From contig JBEVLT010000372.1 in the NCBI GenBank assembly GCA_040509055.1, positions 1 through 11,571 of the forward strand: a stretch of DNA of 11,571 bases, given 5' to 3'. Positions within the stretch are counted from its first letter, which is position 1. Every line of letters starts with the position of its first letter. This document shows positions 5,575-11,468 of the stretch, piece by piece. The position numbers and the translations under genes are program-made. This stretch comes from JAJKIP01 sp040509055 (GTDB taxonomy: Bacteria > Bacteroidota > Bacteroidia > Chitinophagales > Chitinophagaceae). The notes under the pieces are model-generated. The model had not been told where the DNA came from, ran no database searches, and saw only the letters and a program-made list of their open reading frames with translations.

Positions 5575-6915
5575 ATGAGCCTGCCATTGTCCTTTCAACA
5601 AGCAATCGCTGAGCAGCGTCTTTTTACAAAGGCAGACCGGCTTCTGCTGGCCGTCAGCGGGGGCGTGGACTCGATCGTTCTCTGCGAACTCTGTCGCCAG
5701 GCCGGATTTGATTTTATCATTGCCCACTGCAATTTTCAGCTGCGTGGTGCCGAGAGCGAGAGAGACGAAGCATTTGTAAAAACACTGGCAGACCGGTACG
5801 GGGTGGAGGTGCTGGTCAAACGGTTTGACACGGAAGCTTATGCGGCAAAAAAGAAACGATCTATCCAGGTAGCGGCCCGGGAGCTTCGTTATGAATGGTT
5901 CGAACAACTGATCGGTGAGCAGAAGGCCGGCTTCCTACTCACCGCTCACCATGCGGACGACAATGCCGAAACCGTGCTGATGAATTTTTGCCGCGGTACC
6001 GGGCTGCCCGGGCTGACCGGTATTCCCGCTGTCTCCGGGAACATTCGCCGCCCGCTGTTACGCTTTTCAAAAGAGGAGCTGATCGCTTTTGCCAACGCCA
6101 ACGGTCTTTCTTTCGTGGAAGATTCGTCCAACGAATCGTCCAAATACACGCGCAACCTGTTCCGCAACGAGATCATCCCGCTCATCGCCCGGGCTTACCC
6201 GCAGGTAACGGCCAACCTGCAGGATACGATCCGCCGGTTTACCGGCATCGAACAGCTGTATCGTTATGCAACCGGGGAGATTAAAAAAAAGCTATACCGT
6301 CACAAAGGCAACGAAGTGCATATCCCCATCCGGCAGTTGTTGTCGTTTAATAACAGGGCGCTGGTCTACGAAATCATTTCATCGTTTGGCTTTACCGAAA
6401 AGCAGGTGGATGAAGTGCTGAAGCTGACCGAAAGCGAGTCGGGCAGCTATATCCAGTCGCCGGGTGCTGCTTACCGCATCATCCGCCACCGGCACTGGCT
6501 GCTCATCAGCCCGGTACTGTCTGCTGCAGCCGATAATATCATCATCGAAGAAAAAGACAGGGAGACCGTTTTCAGCGGTGGCATATTGACCGTGGCAAAC
6601 GAGGAGGCTAGGGCCGACAGCAAACCGGATACCAGCCCGCATATCGCCTGCCTGGATGCCAGGGCCATCACATTCCCGCTGCTGTTGCGCCGGTGGAAGC
6701 AGGGTGATTATTTTTACCCGCTGGGTATGGCAAAAAAGAAAAAGCTGTCCCGTTTTTTCATCGACCAGAAGATGTCCAAAACCGATAAGGAAACAGTGTG
6801 GGTGCTGGAGATGAATAAAAAGATCGTATGGGTGGTCGGCCGGCGCATCGATAACCGCTTTAAGGTTACGGATGATACAAAGCGCTGCCTGACCCTCACT
6901 TTTTCTGCACCATAG
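5575..6915 (+). CDS. tilS: tRNA(Ile)-lysidine synthase
   Basis: The 446-residue ATP-dependent enzyme adds lysine to C34 of the CAU-anticodon tRNA-Ile so that it reads AUA; it is normally essential and cytosolic. The PP-loop SGGVDS is at 28-33 (LLLAVSGGVDSIVLCEL). HCNFQLRGAESERDE follows, then HHADDNAET at 125-133 and EDSSNESSKYTRNLFRNEII at 182-201, all TilS hallmarks. A C-terminal substrate-binding domain begins at about residue 365 (RRWKQGDYFYPLG, KKKKLSRFFIDQKMSK, VVGRRIDNRF). Length is typical of the two-domain form with C-terminal extension. The ATG at 5575 gives the family start. It lies 29 bp behind higA with no convincing promoter between, so at least part of its transcription may come through higBA. 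It ends 7 bp from the convergent rhomboid gene with no terminator in the gap. Confidence 0.97.
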   Translation: MSLPLSFQQAIAEQRLFTKADRLLLAVSGGVDSIVLCELCRQAGFDFIIAHCNFQLRGAESERDEAFVKTLADRYGVEVLVKRFDTEAYAAKKKRSIQVAARELRYEWFEQLIGEQKAGFLLTAHHADDNAETVLMNFCRGTGLPGLTGIPAVSGNIRRPLLRFSKEELIAFANANGLSFVEDSSNESSKYTRNLFRNEIIPLIARAYPQVTANLQDTIRRFTGIEQLYRYATGEIKKKLYRHKGNEVHIPIRQLLSFNNRALVYEIISSFGFTEKQVDEVLKLTESESGSYIQSPGAAYRIIRHRHWLLISPVLSAAADNIIIEEKDRETVFSGGILTVANEEARADSKPDTSPHIACLDARAITFPLLLRRWKQGDYFYPLGMAKKKKLSRFFIDQKMSKTDKETVWVLEMNKKIVWVVGRRIDNRFKVTDDTKRCLTLTFSAP

Positions 6916-6922
6916 CCGCCTG

Positions 6923-7588
6923 TCAGCAATCCACAGGGATAAACGGGGCAGATGCGTTGAGTTGTTCCCTGAAATTTTCGAGGATATTGATTTCTCCCAT
7001 CAGCACAATGGCGATGATGGTGAACGCAAGCCCGAAAATGGCGCCCCACAGGTGTGCGCCATGGTTGATATGGCTTCCACCTTTCCTGTCGAGGTAGGCG
7101 GAAACGGCGATGTAGATGACGGCAAAAATATAGCCCGGTACACGAACGGGGAGAAACAGTAGCCCAACCCCCATGGTCGGTAAGATAACAATGCTGGCAA
7201 AAATGACGGCGGAAACTGCTCCCGAAGCGCCGAGGCTTTTGAAATAATAATCGTCCTTACGTTTGATCAGGTCGGGTATGCTGGCTACCACCAGCCCGCC
7301 GAGATATAGCAGCCCGTACATCAGCCGCCCCAGCTCGCCGAAAAAGCAGGTGCTGGAAAAAGCCCTTTCCAGTCCCTGGCCAAAGGAGTACAGGGCGATC
7401 ATGTTAAAGATCAGGTGAAAGGCATCTGCATGGATCAGCCCATGCGTAAGCATCCGGTACCATTGGTTGCGCCGGGTGATGGCTGGCCCGTAAAAGATCA
7501 GGTCGTCCATGATCTTCTGGTTGGTAAATCCGCCTATGGAAACAAGAGCGGTGATGATAACAAGAACAAGCGTGATTGACAATTCCAT
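6923..7588 (-). CDS. Rhomboid-family intramembrane serine protease
   Basis: The product is 221 residues with about six hydrophobic segments: residues 3-20, around 50-70, 90-104, 118-147, 150-165 and 180-197. The catalytic dyad is visible as Ser122 in SLGASGAVSA (GxSG) and His179 in INHGAHLWGAIFG. His58 and Asn62 in HLIFNM match the conserved oxyanion-region H-x-x-x-N of bacterial rhomboids. The active site is therefore intact. It should cleave membrane proteins within the inner membrane; the substrate is unknown. A loop of about 30 residues between the second and third segments (RAFSSTCFFGELGRLMYG) is typical of rhomboids. It lies 58 bp downstream of rlmH on the same strand and converges with tilS. 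Confidence 0.93.
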   Translation of the reverse strand: MELSITLVLVIITALVSIGGFTNQKIMDDLIFYGPAITRRNQWYRMLTHGLIHADAFHLIFNMIALYSFGQGLERAFSSTCFFGELGRLMYGLLYLGGLVVASIPDLIKRKDDYYFKSLGASGAVSAVIFASIVILPTMGVGLLFLPVRVPGYIFAVIYIAVSAYLDRKGGSHINHGAHLWGAIFGLAFTIIAIVLMGEINILENFREQLNASAPFIPVDC

Positions 7589-7646
7589 TCTTTAAATATA
7601 GAGCGGATAGGGCAAATGCGGAAATTATTCAGCCTGCGTTTGCTGC

Positions 7647-8120
7647 CTACCGGTGATGGTACTTTTCATTTTTCAGGATGGTGCAGGCGCGGTACACCTG
7701 CTCGGCCAGTATCAGCCGTACCAGCTGGTGGGGAAAGGTCAGGTCGGACAGGCTCCATTTGAAATCGGCCCGTTTCAATACCGCTTCATCCAGCCCGAAG
7801 GCCCCGCCGATCAGGAACACCAGTCTTTTGTTGCTTTCATTAGCCCTGGCCTGCAGGAAATCAGCCAGCTTTTCGGAGGTCAGCTGGCGTCCTCTTTCAT
7901 CCAGTGCCACCAGGTAATCGTCTTTGCCCAGCCAGTCCAGGATCAGTTCGCCCTCCTTTTTCTTCAGGTCCATTTCACTCATCATCCCGGCATTTTTCGG
8001 TACCGGGATGATGTTCCATTCCACCCGGAAATAGTTGCCGATCCGTTTGGTAAAATCCTCTACGCCCGGTTTTACATAGGGTTCATGGTTTTTACCGATG
8101 GCCCACAAAGAAAGTTTCAA
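7647..8120 (-). CDS. rlmH: 23S rRNA (pseudouridine1915-N3)-methyltransferase
   Basis: From the TTG at 8118-8120 the product is 157 residues, the family's normal length, and begins MKLSLWAIGKNHEPYVKPG. RlmH is a SPOUT methyltransferase that uses SAM to methylate pseudouridine 1915 of 23S rRNA on assembled 70S ribosomes. The knot motifs are present: LVFLIGGAFGLDE and SLSDLTFPHQLVRLILAEQV, with the C-terminal YRACTILKNEKYHH. A longer frame starts at another TTG (8163-8165) and would add MKFFNPLEPLKLFQP. That extension is encoded by intergenic repeat sequence and has no counterpart in the family, so it was rejected. No ATG exists in frame near the family start. The rhomboid gene follows 58 bp downstream. 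Confidence 0.95.
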   Translation of the reverse strand: MKLSLWAIGKNHEPYVKPGVEDFTKRIGNYFRVEWNIIPVPKNAGMMSEMDLKKKEGELILDWLGKDDYLVALDERGRQLTSEKLADFLQARANESNKRLVFLIGGAFGLDEAVLKRADFKWSLSDLTFPHQLVRLILAEQVYRACTILKNEKYHHR

Positions 8121-8282
8121 AGGTTGAAAAAGTTTAAGCGGTTCAAGGGGGTTGAAAAATTTCAAAGGTCTCAGAGGCCGGAGGTTTAAAGTTTAAGGTT
8201 TAATGTTGGGGACCTCATGCCTCCGGTACATTTCTTTTTGCGAGACCATTGCTGGTGACAGGACTTTAAACTTTTTAAACCG
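8111..8282. repeat. Degenerate AT-rich repeat cluster and nested inverted repeats between rlmH and the M16 gene
   Basis: The gap is built from imperfect copies of a 7-10 bp unit around TTTAA, TTCAA or TTGAA: AGTTTCAA, AGGTTGAAA, AGTTTAAG, GGTTCAAG, GGTTGAAA, ATTTCAAAGG, GGTTTAAA, GTTTAAGG. An inverted block, ACTTTAAACTTTTTAAACC, closes the other end (8263-8281). Inside are nested palindromes: GGTCTC (8167-8172) / GAGACC (8242-8247) enclosing CCGGAGG (8178-8184) / CCTCCGG (8220-8226). The left end of the cluster runs into the first codons of rlmH. No open frame or tRNA is present. It may contain the terminator of the M16 operon, but no clean stem with a U-tract was found. Confidence 0.6.
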
Positions 8283-9677
8283 TCAAAACGCCTTCTTCGG
8301 CTCTTCTTTGATCTGCACTTCCGTTACGGGGCCGTACTTCTCCGCGATCTTTTTGATATCGGCGGATTTGCCCACGAGGATGAACTGCAGCTTGTCTTTC
8401 GGGAAATATTTTGCGATGATCTCCTGCGCTTTGTCCAGGGTCAGGCCATCCACGTTTTTCTGGAAGTTGTTGATGAACGACTCGTCGAATTTGTACCAGA
8501 ACATTTGCGTCAGCAGTCCTGCCAGCTGGCCGCTGGTTTCGTAGCGCGGGGGAAACTGGCCTTTCACATAGTTTTTCGCCGAAGTGAGCGAGGCCTCGTC
8601 GACGCCTTTGGTATGCAGCCGGTTCAGTACGCGCAGGGCCGTATCGATGGCTGCTTCCGTGGTTTTGCCGGCGGTAAAGGTGGTGATATAAAAGCTGCCG
8701 CCATATTTCAGCGGGGCAAAGCGGCTGCTGGCGCCATAGGTGAGGCCGGTATTTACCCGCAGTTCGTCGTTGAGCATGGAGGTGAAGCGGCCGCCGAACA
8801 GGGTATTGATCACGTCGATGGCTACATAGTCGGCATTGTTGCGGCTGATGCCCGGTGATCCGATAAAGAAAGTGGTTTCGCGTGCATCATCTTTGTTTAC
8901 CAGCAGCACCCGGTTGCCGGAGGGCTGGGCGATGGGTTTGGCGGCGAGGTTGGCATCGGCCTGTTTGCCTGCTTTCCAGCCGGAGAGCAGCGCAGTGATG
9001 GCATCCTTCATATCCTTGCTGTTGAAGTCGCCCACGATGGAAATGGCGCCGCCGTTGGGAACATAATTCGCAGCATAGAACTGCTTTACATCAGCCGCGG
9101 TGAGGGTGGATACGGTGCCCGGCGTACCGCTGATGATGTTGCCATATACGTGGTCGCCGTACAGGAACTTGTCGAAATAGGAACCGATAACGGAACGCGG
9201 GCTTTCCTTGGCCTGCTCCAGGCGCAGCAGGACTCTTCTTTTTTCCTTGCTGAACTCTGTCGTATCAAATGTGGGCGCTGTCAGCAGTTCGGTGATGATG
9301 CCAAGCACTTTTTCCTTGTCTTTGGCGGCAAAGTCGGCCGACAATCCGGCGGATTCTTTGGACGCATAGGTGCCTACGGAAGCGCCGATGAAATCAAGCT
9401 CTTCGTCCAGCTTTGCTTTGGGGTAGTTTTTAGTACCATGTTTCAGGGCTACGGCGGTCAGCGAGGCCAGCCCGGCCTTGTTGCCGTCGTAGATGGCGCC
9501 GGCAGGCAGGATGGCCGATACGCTGATCTTGGGCACTTCGTGCTGTTCCATCAGGTACACGGTCAGCCCGTTTTTCAATGTGAATTTCTGGTAAGCGGGC
9601 AGTTTATAGTCCTGTGCGATGGAGGCGATCGCCATCAGCAGCCCGGCGAGCAGGAAAGAATATCGTGCAAATTTCAT
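8283..9677 (-). CDS. M16-family peptidase homologue, catalytically inactive partner subunit
   Basis: The product is 464 residues with a signal peptide (MKFARYSFLLAGLLMAIASIAQ). The mature protein starts as M16 enzymes do (YQKFTLKNGLTVYLMEQHEV), but where the zinc motif HxxEH should be, GLASLTAVALKHGTKN gives SLTAV (72-76), so metal ligands and general base are absent. The C-terminal M16 domain keeps the Arg/Tyr pair in ELRVNTGLTYGASS (Arg307, Tyr314), which in two-subunit M16B peptidases anchors the substrate. It is therefore probably the non-catalytic half of a periplasmic heterodimer with the adjacent catalytic subunit. That partnership is inference from motif complementarity and adjacency. 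It lies 73 bp behind the catalytic gene on the same strand. Confidence 0.92.
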   Translation of the reverse strand: MKFARYSFLLAGLLMAIASIAQDYKLPAYQKFTLKNGLTVYLMEQHEVPKISVSAILPAGAIYDGNKAGLASLTAVALKHGTKNYPKAKLDEELDFIGASVGTYASKESAGLSADFAAKDKEKVLGIITELLTAPTFDTTEFSKEKRRVLLRLEQAKESPRSVIGSYFDKFLYGDHVYGNIISGTPGTVSTLTAADVKQFYAANYVPNGGAISIVGDFNSKDMKDAITALLSGWKAGKQADANLAAKPIAQPSGNRVLLVNKDDARETTFFIGSPGISRNNADYVAIDVINTLFGGRFTSMLNDELRVNTGLTYGASSRFAPLKYGGSFYITTFTAGKTTEAAIDTALRVLNRLHTKGVDEASLTSAKNYVKGQFPPRYETSGQLAGLLTQMFWYKFDESFINNFQKNVDGLTLDKAQEIIAKYFPKDKLQFILVGKSADIKKIAEKYGPVTEVQIKEEPKKAF

Positions 9678-9703
9678 CTGTTTGTTTTTTTAGTGGTCAG
9701 TGG

Positions 9704-9765
9704 AATACCGGGATCATTTCGTTTCAATGGAGCTATCCCGGCTTGCCGGCTTATTCCCCGGTATT
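9704..9765. repeat. Overlapping inverted repeats between the two M16 genes
   Basis: AATACCGGG (9704-9712) is the exact inverse of CCCGGTATT (9757-9765), which includes the last codons of the catalytic subunit. CCGGGAT (9708-9714) also pairs with ATCCCGG (9735-9741), and CCGGC/GCCGG flank a TT at 9738-9749. Only one of the larger stems can form at a time. No U-tract follows on the - strand, so this is more likely an RNA processing or expression-ratio element than a terminator. Confidence 0.4.
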
Positions 9766-11067
9766 TGATTTTAAAATGCCGACCGTACGGGTGCGTTTGG
9801 TAAAATACTGGTTGGCGACGCGTTTGATGTCGTCGGCGGTTACTTTGTTGTACAGTACGGGGGCATCGAACATTTTTTTATAGTCGCCGAAGAATACTTC
9901 GTAGGTGCCCAGGTTATCCGATTTACCGTTGATGGTCTCTACCTGGTCGTAAAATTCCATTAGTTTCTGGTTTTTTACTTTTTGCAGTTCGCGGTCCGTT
10001 ACCCCGTTGGTTTTGATCTTGTCGATCTCGGCATAGATGGCCTTTTCGAGGTCGGTCTCATTCACGTTTTTAGCAGCAATGGCATTGAAGCTGAATACCG
10101 TGGGATCGAAGCTGTAGTCATAGGAGCTAAACACGGAGGTGGCCAGCTGTTGCTGGTCTACCAGCGCTGCATACAGCCGCGACGATTTACCGCTGCTGAG
10201 GATATAGCTCAGGAGCGACAGGGCATAGTAATCGTCGTGCTTCGATTCCGGTGCTTTGTACACGATGTTGAGGTAAGGAGTGGCTACATCTTTCTGCACC
10301 ATGATCCGGCGCTCGCCGGTTTGCGGCGGCTCCACGGTATGTACTTTTGGCGGCTCGGGTTGTGCCGGTATCGGCTCCAGGTATTTTTCCGCCAGGCGTT
10401 TTACCTCGGCGAATGTCACGTTGCCCGATACCACTACCACGCAGTTGTTGGGAGCATAATAGGTTTTGAAATAGCGTTCCAGGTCGCCTTGTTTCCAGTT
10501 TTTCATATCGTCCTCGTAACCGATCACGGGCCAGTGGTAGGGATGTTCCTGAAAAGCCTGCCCCTGCACGGCTTCGCCCAGCGTGCGCCAGGGCGAGTTT
10601 TCCAGCCCGGTACTGCGTTCAGACAGAACGACGCCGCGCTCGCTTTCCACCATTTTCGGGTCGATGCTCAGGCTGGCGATGCGGTCGCCTTCGAGGTCAA
10701 AGATCACTTCGGTGGCGGAGGAGGGGAACCAGTCGGTGTATACGGTCACGTTTTCGGTGGTATAGGCATTGTTGGCGCCGCCGTTGAACTCCATGGTGCG
10801 GTCAAAGGCTTTGGGGCCGTATTTTTTGGCGCCGTTGAACATCATGTGTTCGAAGAAGTGGGAGAGGCCGGTGATGCCCTGGTATTCGTTGCGCGAGCCA
10901 ACGCGGTAAAACAGGTACATGTTGGCATTGGGGATAGAATGATCTTCCACCACCAGGAACTTCATGTTGTTTTTCAGGGTAAATGTTTTGACGTCGTCCG
11001 CCTTCAGCTGTGCCTGGAGGCCGGTGCACAGGGGCAGGAGGGCGTAGAGAAGCAGTTTTTTCTTCAT
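9751..11067 (-). CDS. M16-family zinc metallopeptidase, catalytic subunit
   Basis: The product is 438 residues with a signal peptide (MKKKLLLYALLPLCTGLQAQ), so it is periplasmic or envelope-bound. The inverted zinc motif HFFEH is intact (His70, Glu73, His74) within GLSHFFEHMMFNGAKKYGP. The downstream acidic segment ESERGVVLSE (141-150) should supply the third zinc ligand. The C-terminal half-domain has SSRLYAALVDQQQLATSVFS. Here the Arg and Tyr of the substrate-anchoring pair are replaced (Val303, Thr310 by alignment to the neighbour), as expected of the catalytic chain in a heterodimeric M16B enzyme. It is first in a two-gene unit with the inactive partner. Substrate is unknown; these enzymes degrade or process peptides. 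Confidence 0.94.
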   Translation of the reverse strand: MKKKLLLYALLPLCTGLQAQLKADDVKTFTLKNNMKFLVVEDHSIPNANMYLFYRVGSRNEYQGITGLSHFFEHMMFNGAKKYGPKAFDRTMEFNGGANNAYTTENVTVYTDWFPSSATEVIFDLEGDRIASLSIDPKMVESERGVVLSERSTGLENSPWRTLGEAVQGQAFQEHPYHWPVIGYEDDMKNWKQGDLERYFKTYYAPNNCVVVVSGNVTFAEVKRLAEKYLEPIPAQPEPPKVHTVEPPQTGERRIMVQKDVATPYLNIVYKAPESKHDDYYALSLLSYILSSGKSSRLYAALVDQQQLATSVFSSYDYSFDPTVFSFNAIAAKNVNETDLEKAIYAEIDKIKTNGVTDRELQKVKNQKLMEFYDQVETINGKSDNLGTYEVFFGDYKKMFDAPVLYNKVTADDIKRVANQYFTKRTRTVGILKSNTGE

Positions 11068-11093
11068 AATGTGAGGTTGATAAAGGGATAAAG

Positions 11094-11101
11094 CTAAGGT
11101 A
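11094..11101 (-). promoter_or_regulatory. Weak -7-like element upstream of the M16 pair
   Basis: Read on the - strand this is TACCTTAG, one base from TAnnTTTG, 27 bp before the ATG of the catalytic M16 gene. No TTTG at proper spacing was found upstream, so this rests on the -7 match alone. Confidence 0.3.
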
Positions 11102-11167
11102 AATGAAGAATTGTAAAAGGCCGCTGGTGGAAAACACGTTGATTTTTAAAGGAATCGGCAACAGCAT

Positions 11168-11198
11168 TTTGTCTCTATCTTATTTTCCTGTATTTTTG
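11168..11198 (+). promoter_or_regulatory. Consensus Bacteroidota promoter for the tRNA-Arg unit
   Basis: TTTG (11168-11171), a 19-nt spacer and TATTTTTG (11191-11198) exactly match the TTTG / TAnnTTTG promoter of the Bacteroidota primary sigma factor. Transcription should start near 11202-11206 and run through a leader of about 155 nt into the tRNA. It is the best promoter in the window, as expected for a stable RNA gene. Confidence 0.8.
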
Positions 11199-11203
11199 CC
11201 GCC

Positions 11204-11299
11204 CTGATCCTGTAATTCAAGCCTCCGATGGTTCGAAAGCCGGGTGTCCTGCAGGCAAGTCCGGCGGGGTTAAACAAATGGTGGGGTACTATAAAATTT
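11204..11299 (+). other. Transcribed leader of the tRNA-Arg unit, no coding content seen
   Basis: Between the promoter and the tRNA-like remnant no convincing coding frame is seen. A hairpin can form between GCCGG (11239-11243) and CCGGC (11261-11265), with the palindrome CCTGCAGG (11248-11255) in its loop. CAGGCAAGTCCGG followed by CGGGGTTA (11252-11272) loosely resembles the T-arm and 3' acceptor half of the tRNA-Arg below (CAGG..., CGGGGTCA), so a still older tRNA copy may lie here. The likeness is weak. Confidence 0.35.
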
Positions 11300-11353
11300 A
11301 ATCCCGTAGCTTACCGAACAGTGCATTTGACGATGGATCAGGAGGTTTACAGG
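11300..11353 (+). pseudogene. Truncated, decayed tRNA-Arg copy
   Basis: This stretch aligns with bases 11361-11412 of the intact tRNA-Arg that begins six bases later. By hand count about 41 of 53 alignment columns are identical, including CCCGTAGCT, GGATCAG and AGGTTT. It covers the 5' acceptor half, D-arm, anticodon arm and variable loop, then stops; the T-arm and 3' acceptor half are gone. The D-stem is mispaired (GCTT/GTGC). The anticodon stem TTTGA/TCAGG survives with two G-U pairs. The loop CGATGGA has lost the invariant U33 and would read ATG in place of ACG. It cannot fold as a working tRNA. It is most simply a tandem duplicate that lost its 3' end. Confidence 0.7.
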
Positions 11354-11358
11354 ATCAT

Positions 11359-11432
11359 GGCCCCGTAGCTCAATTGAATAGAGCATCTGACTACGGATCA
11401 GAAGGTTTCAGGTTTGAATCCTGACGGGGTCA
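11359..11432 (+). tRNA. tRNA-Arg (anticodon ACG)
   Basis: The 74-nt cloverleaf is complete. The acceptor pairs GGCCCCG with CGGGGTC (one G-U) plus discriminator A. The D-stem is GCTC/GAGC with loop AATTGAATA. The anticodon stem is TCTGA/TCAGA with loop CTACGGA, placing ACG at 11393-11395. The variable loop is AGGTT and the T-stem TCAGG/CCTGA with loop TTTGAAT. The anticodon ACG, with A34 usually deaminated to inosine, reads CGU, CGC and CGA arginine codons. CCA is not encoded and must be added after transcription. The D-loop has GA where G18-G19 is usual; this may be normal for the lineage. A strong promoter and terminator bracket it. Confidence 0.97.
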
Positions 11433-11433
11433 C

Positions 11434-11468
11434 AAGGCCTTTCCAGTAATGGAGAGGCTTTCTTTTTT
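11434..11468 (+). terminator. Rho-independent terminator of the tRNA-Arg unit
   Basis: An 11-bp stem pairs AAGGCCTTTCC (11434-11444) with GGAGAGGCTTT (11451-11461), with two G-U pairs and a 6-nt loop, and runs into TTTCTTTTTT (11459-11468). It begins two bases past the tRNA discriminator base, leaving almost no 3' trailer. Confidence 0.88.

Noticed and set aside
6916..6922. Bidirectional terminator between tilS and the rhomboid gene
   Set aside because: The gap is only 7 bp and no stem with T-runs spans the junction.
8111..8205. CRISPR-like array in the rlmH upstream repeat cluster
   Set aside because: Units are only 7-10 bp, degenerate and contiguous, with no constant repeat or unique spacers.
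9704..9741. Hairpin between the M16 genes as a terminator
   Set aside because: The best local stem has a 20-nt loop and no U-tract follows it on the - strand.
9982..11091. Open frame of 369 codons on the + strand opposite the catalytic M16 gene
   Set aside because: It is fully antisense to a gene with an intact HxxEH motif and signal peptide. The translation is a His/Gly/Val-rich composition typical of a shadow frame, with no recognisable motif.
11300..11353. Reading the tRNA remnant as an integration (att) duplicate
   Set aside because: Integration duplicates generally repeat the tRNA 3' part and lie at the far end of an element. Here the 5' part is repeated directly upstream with no recombinase in sight.
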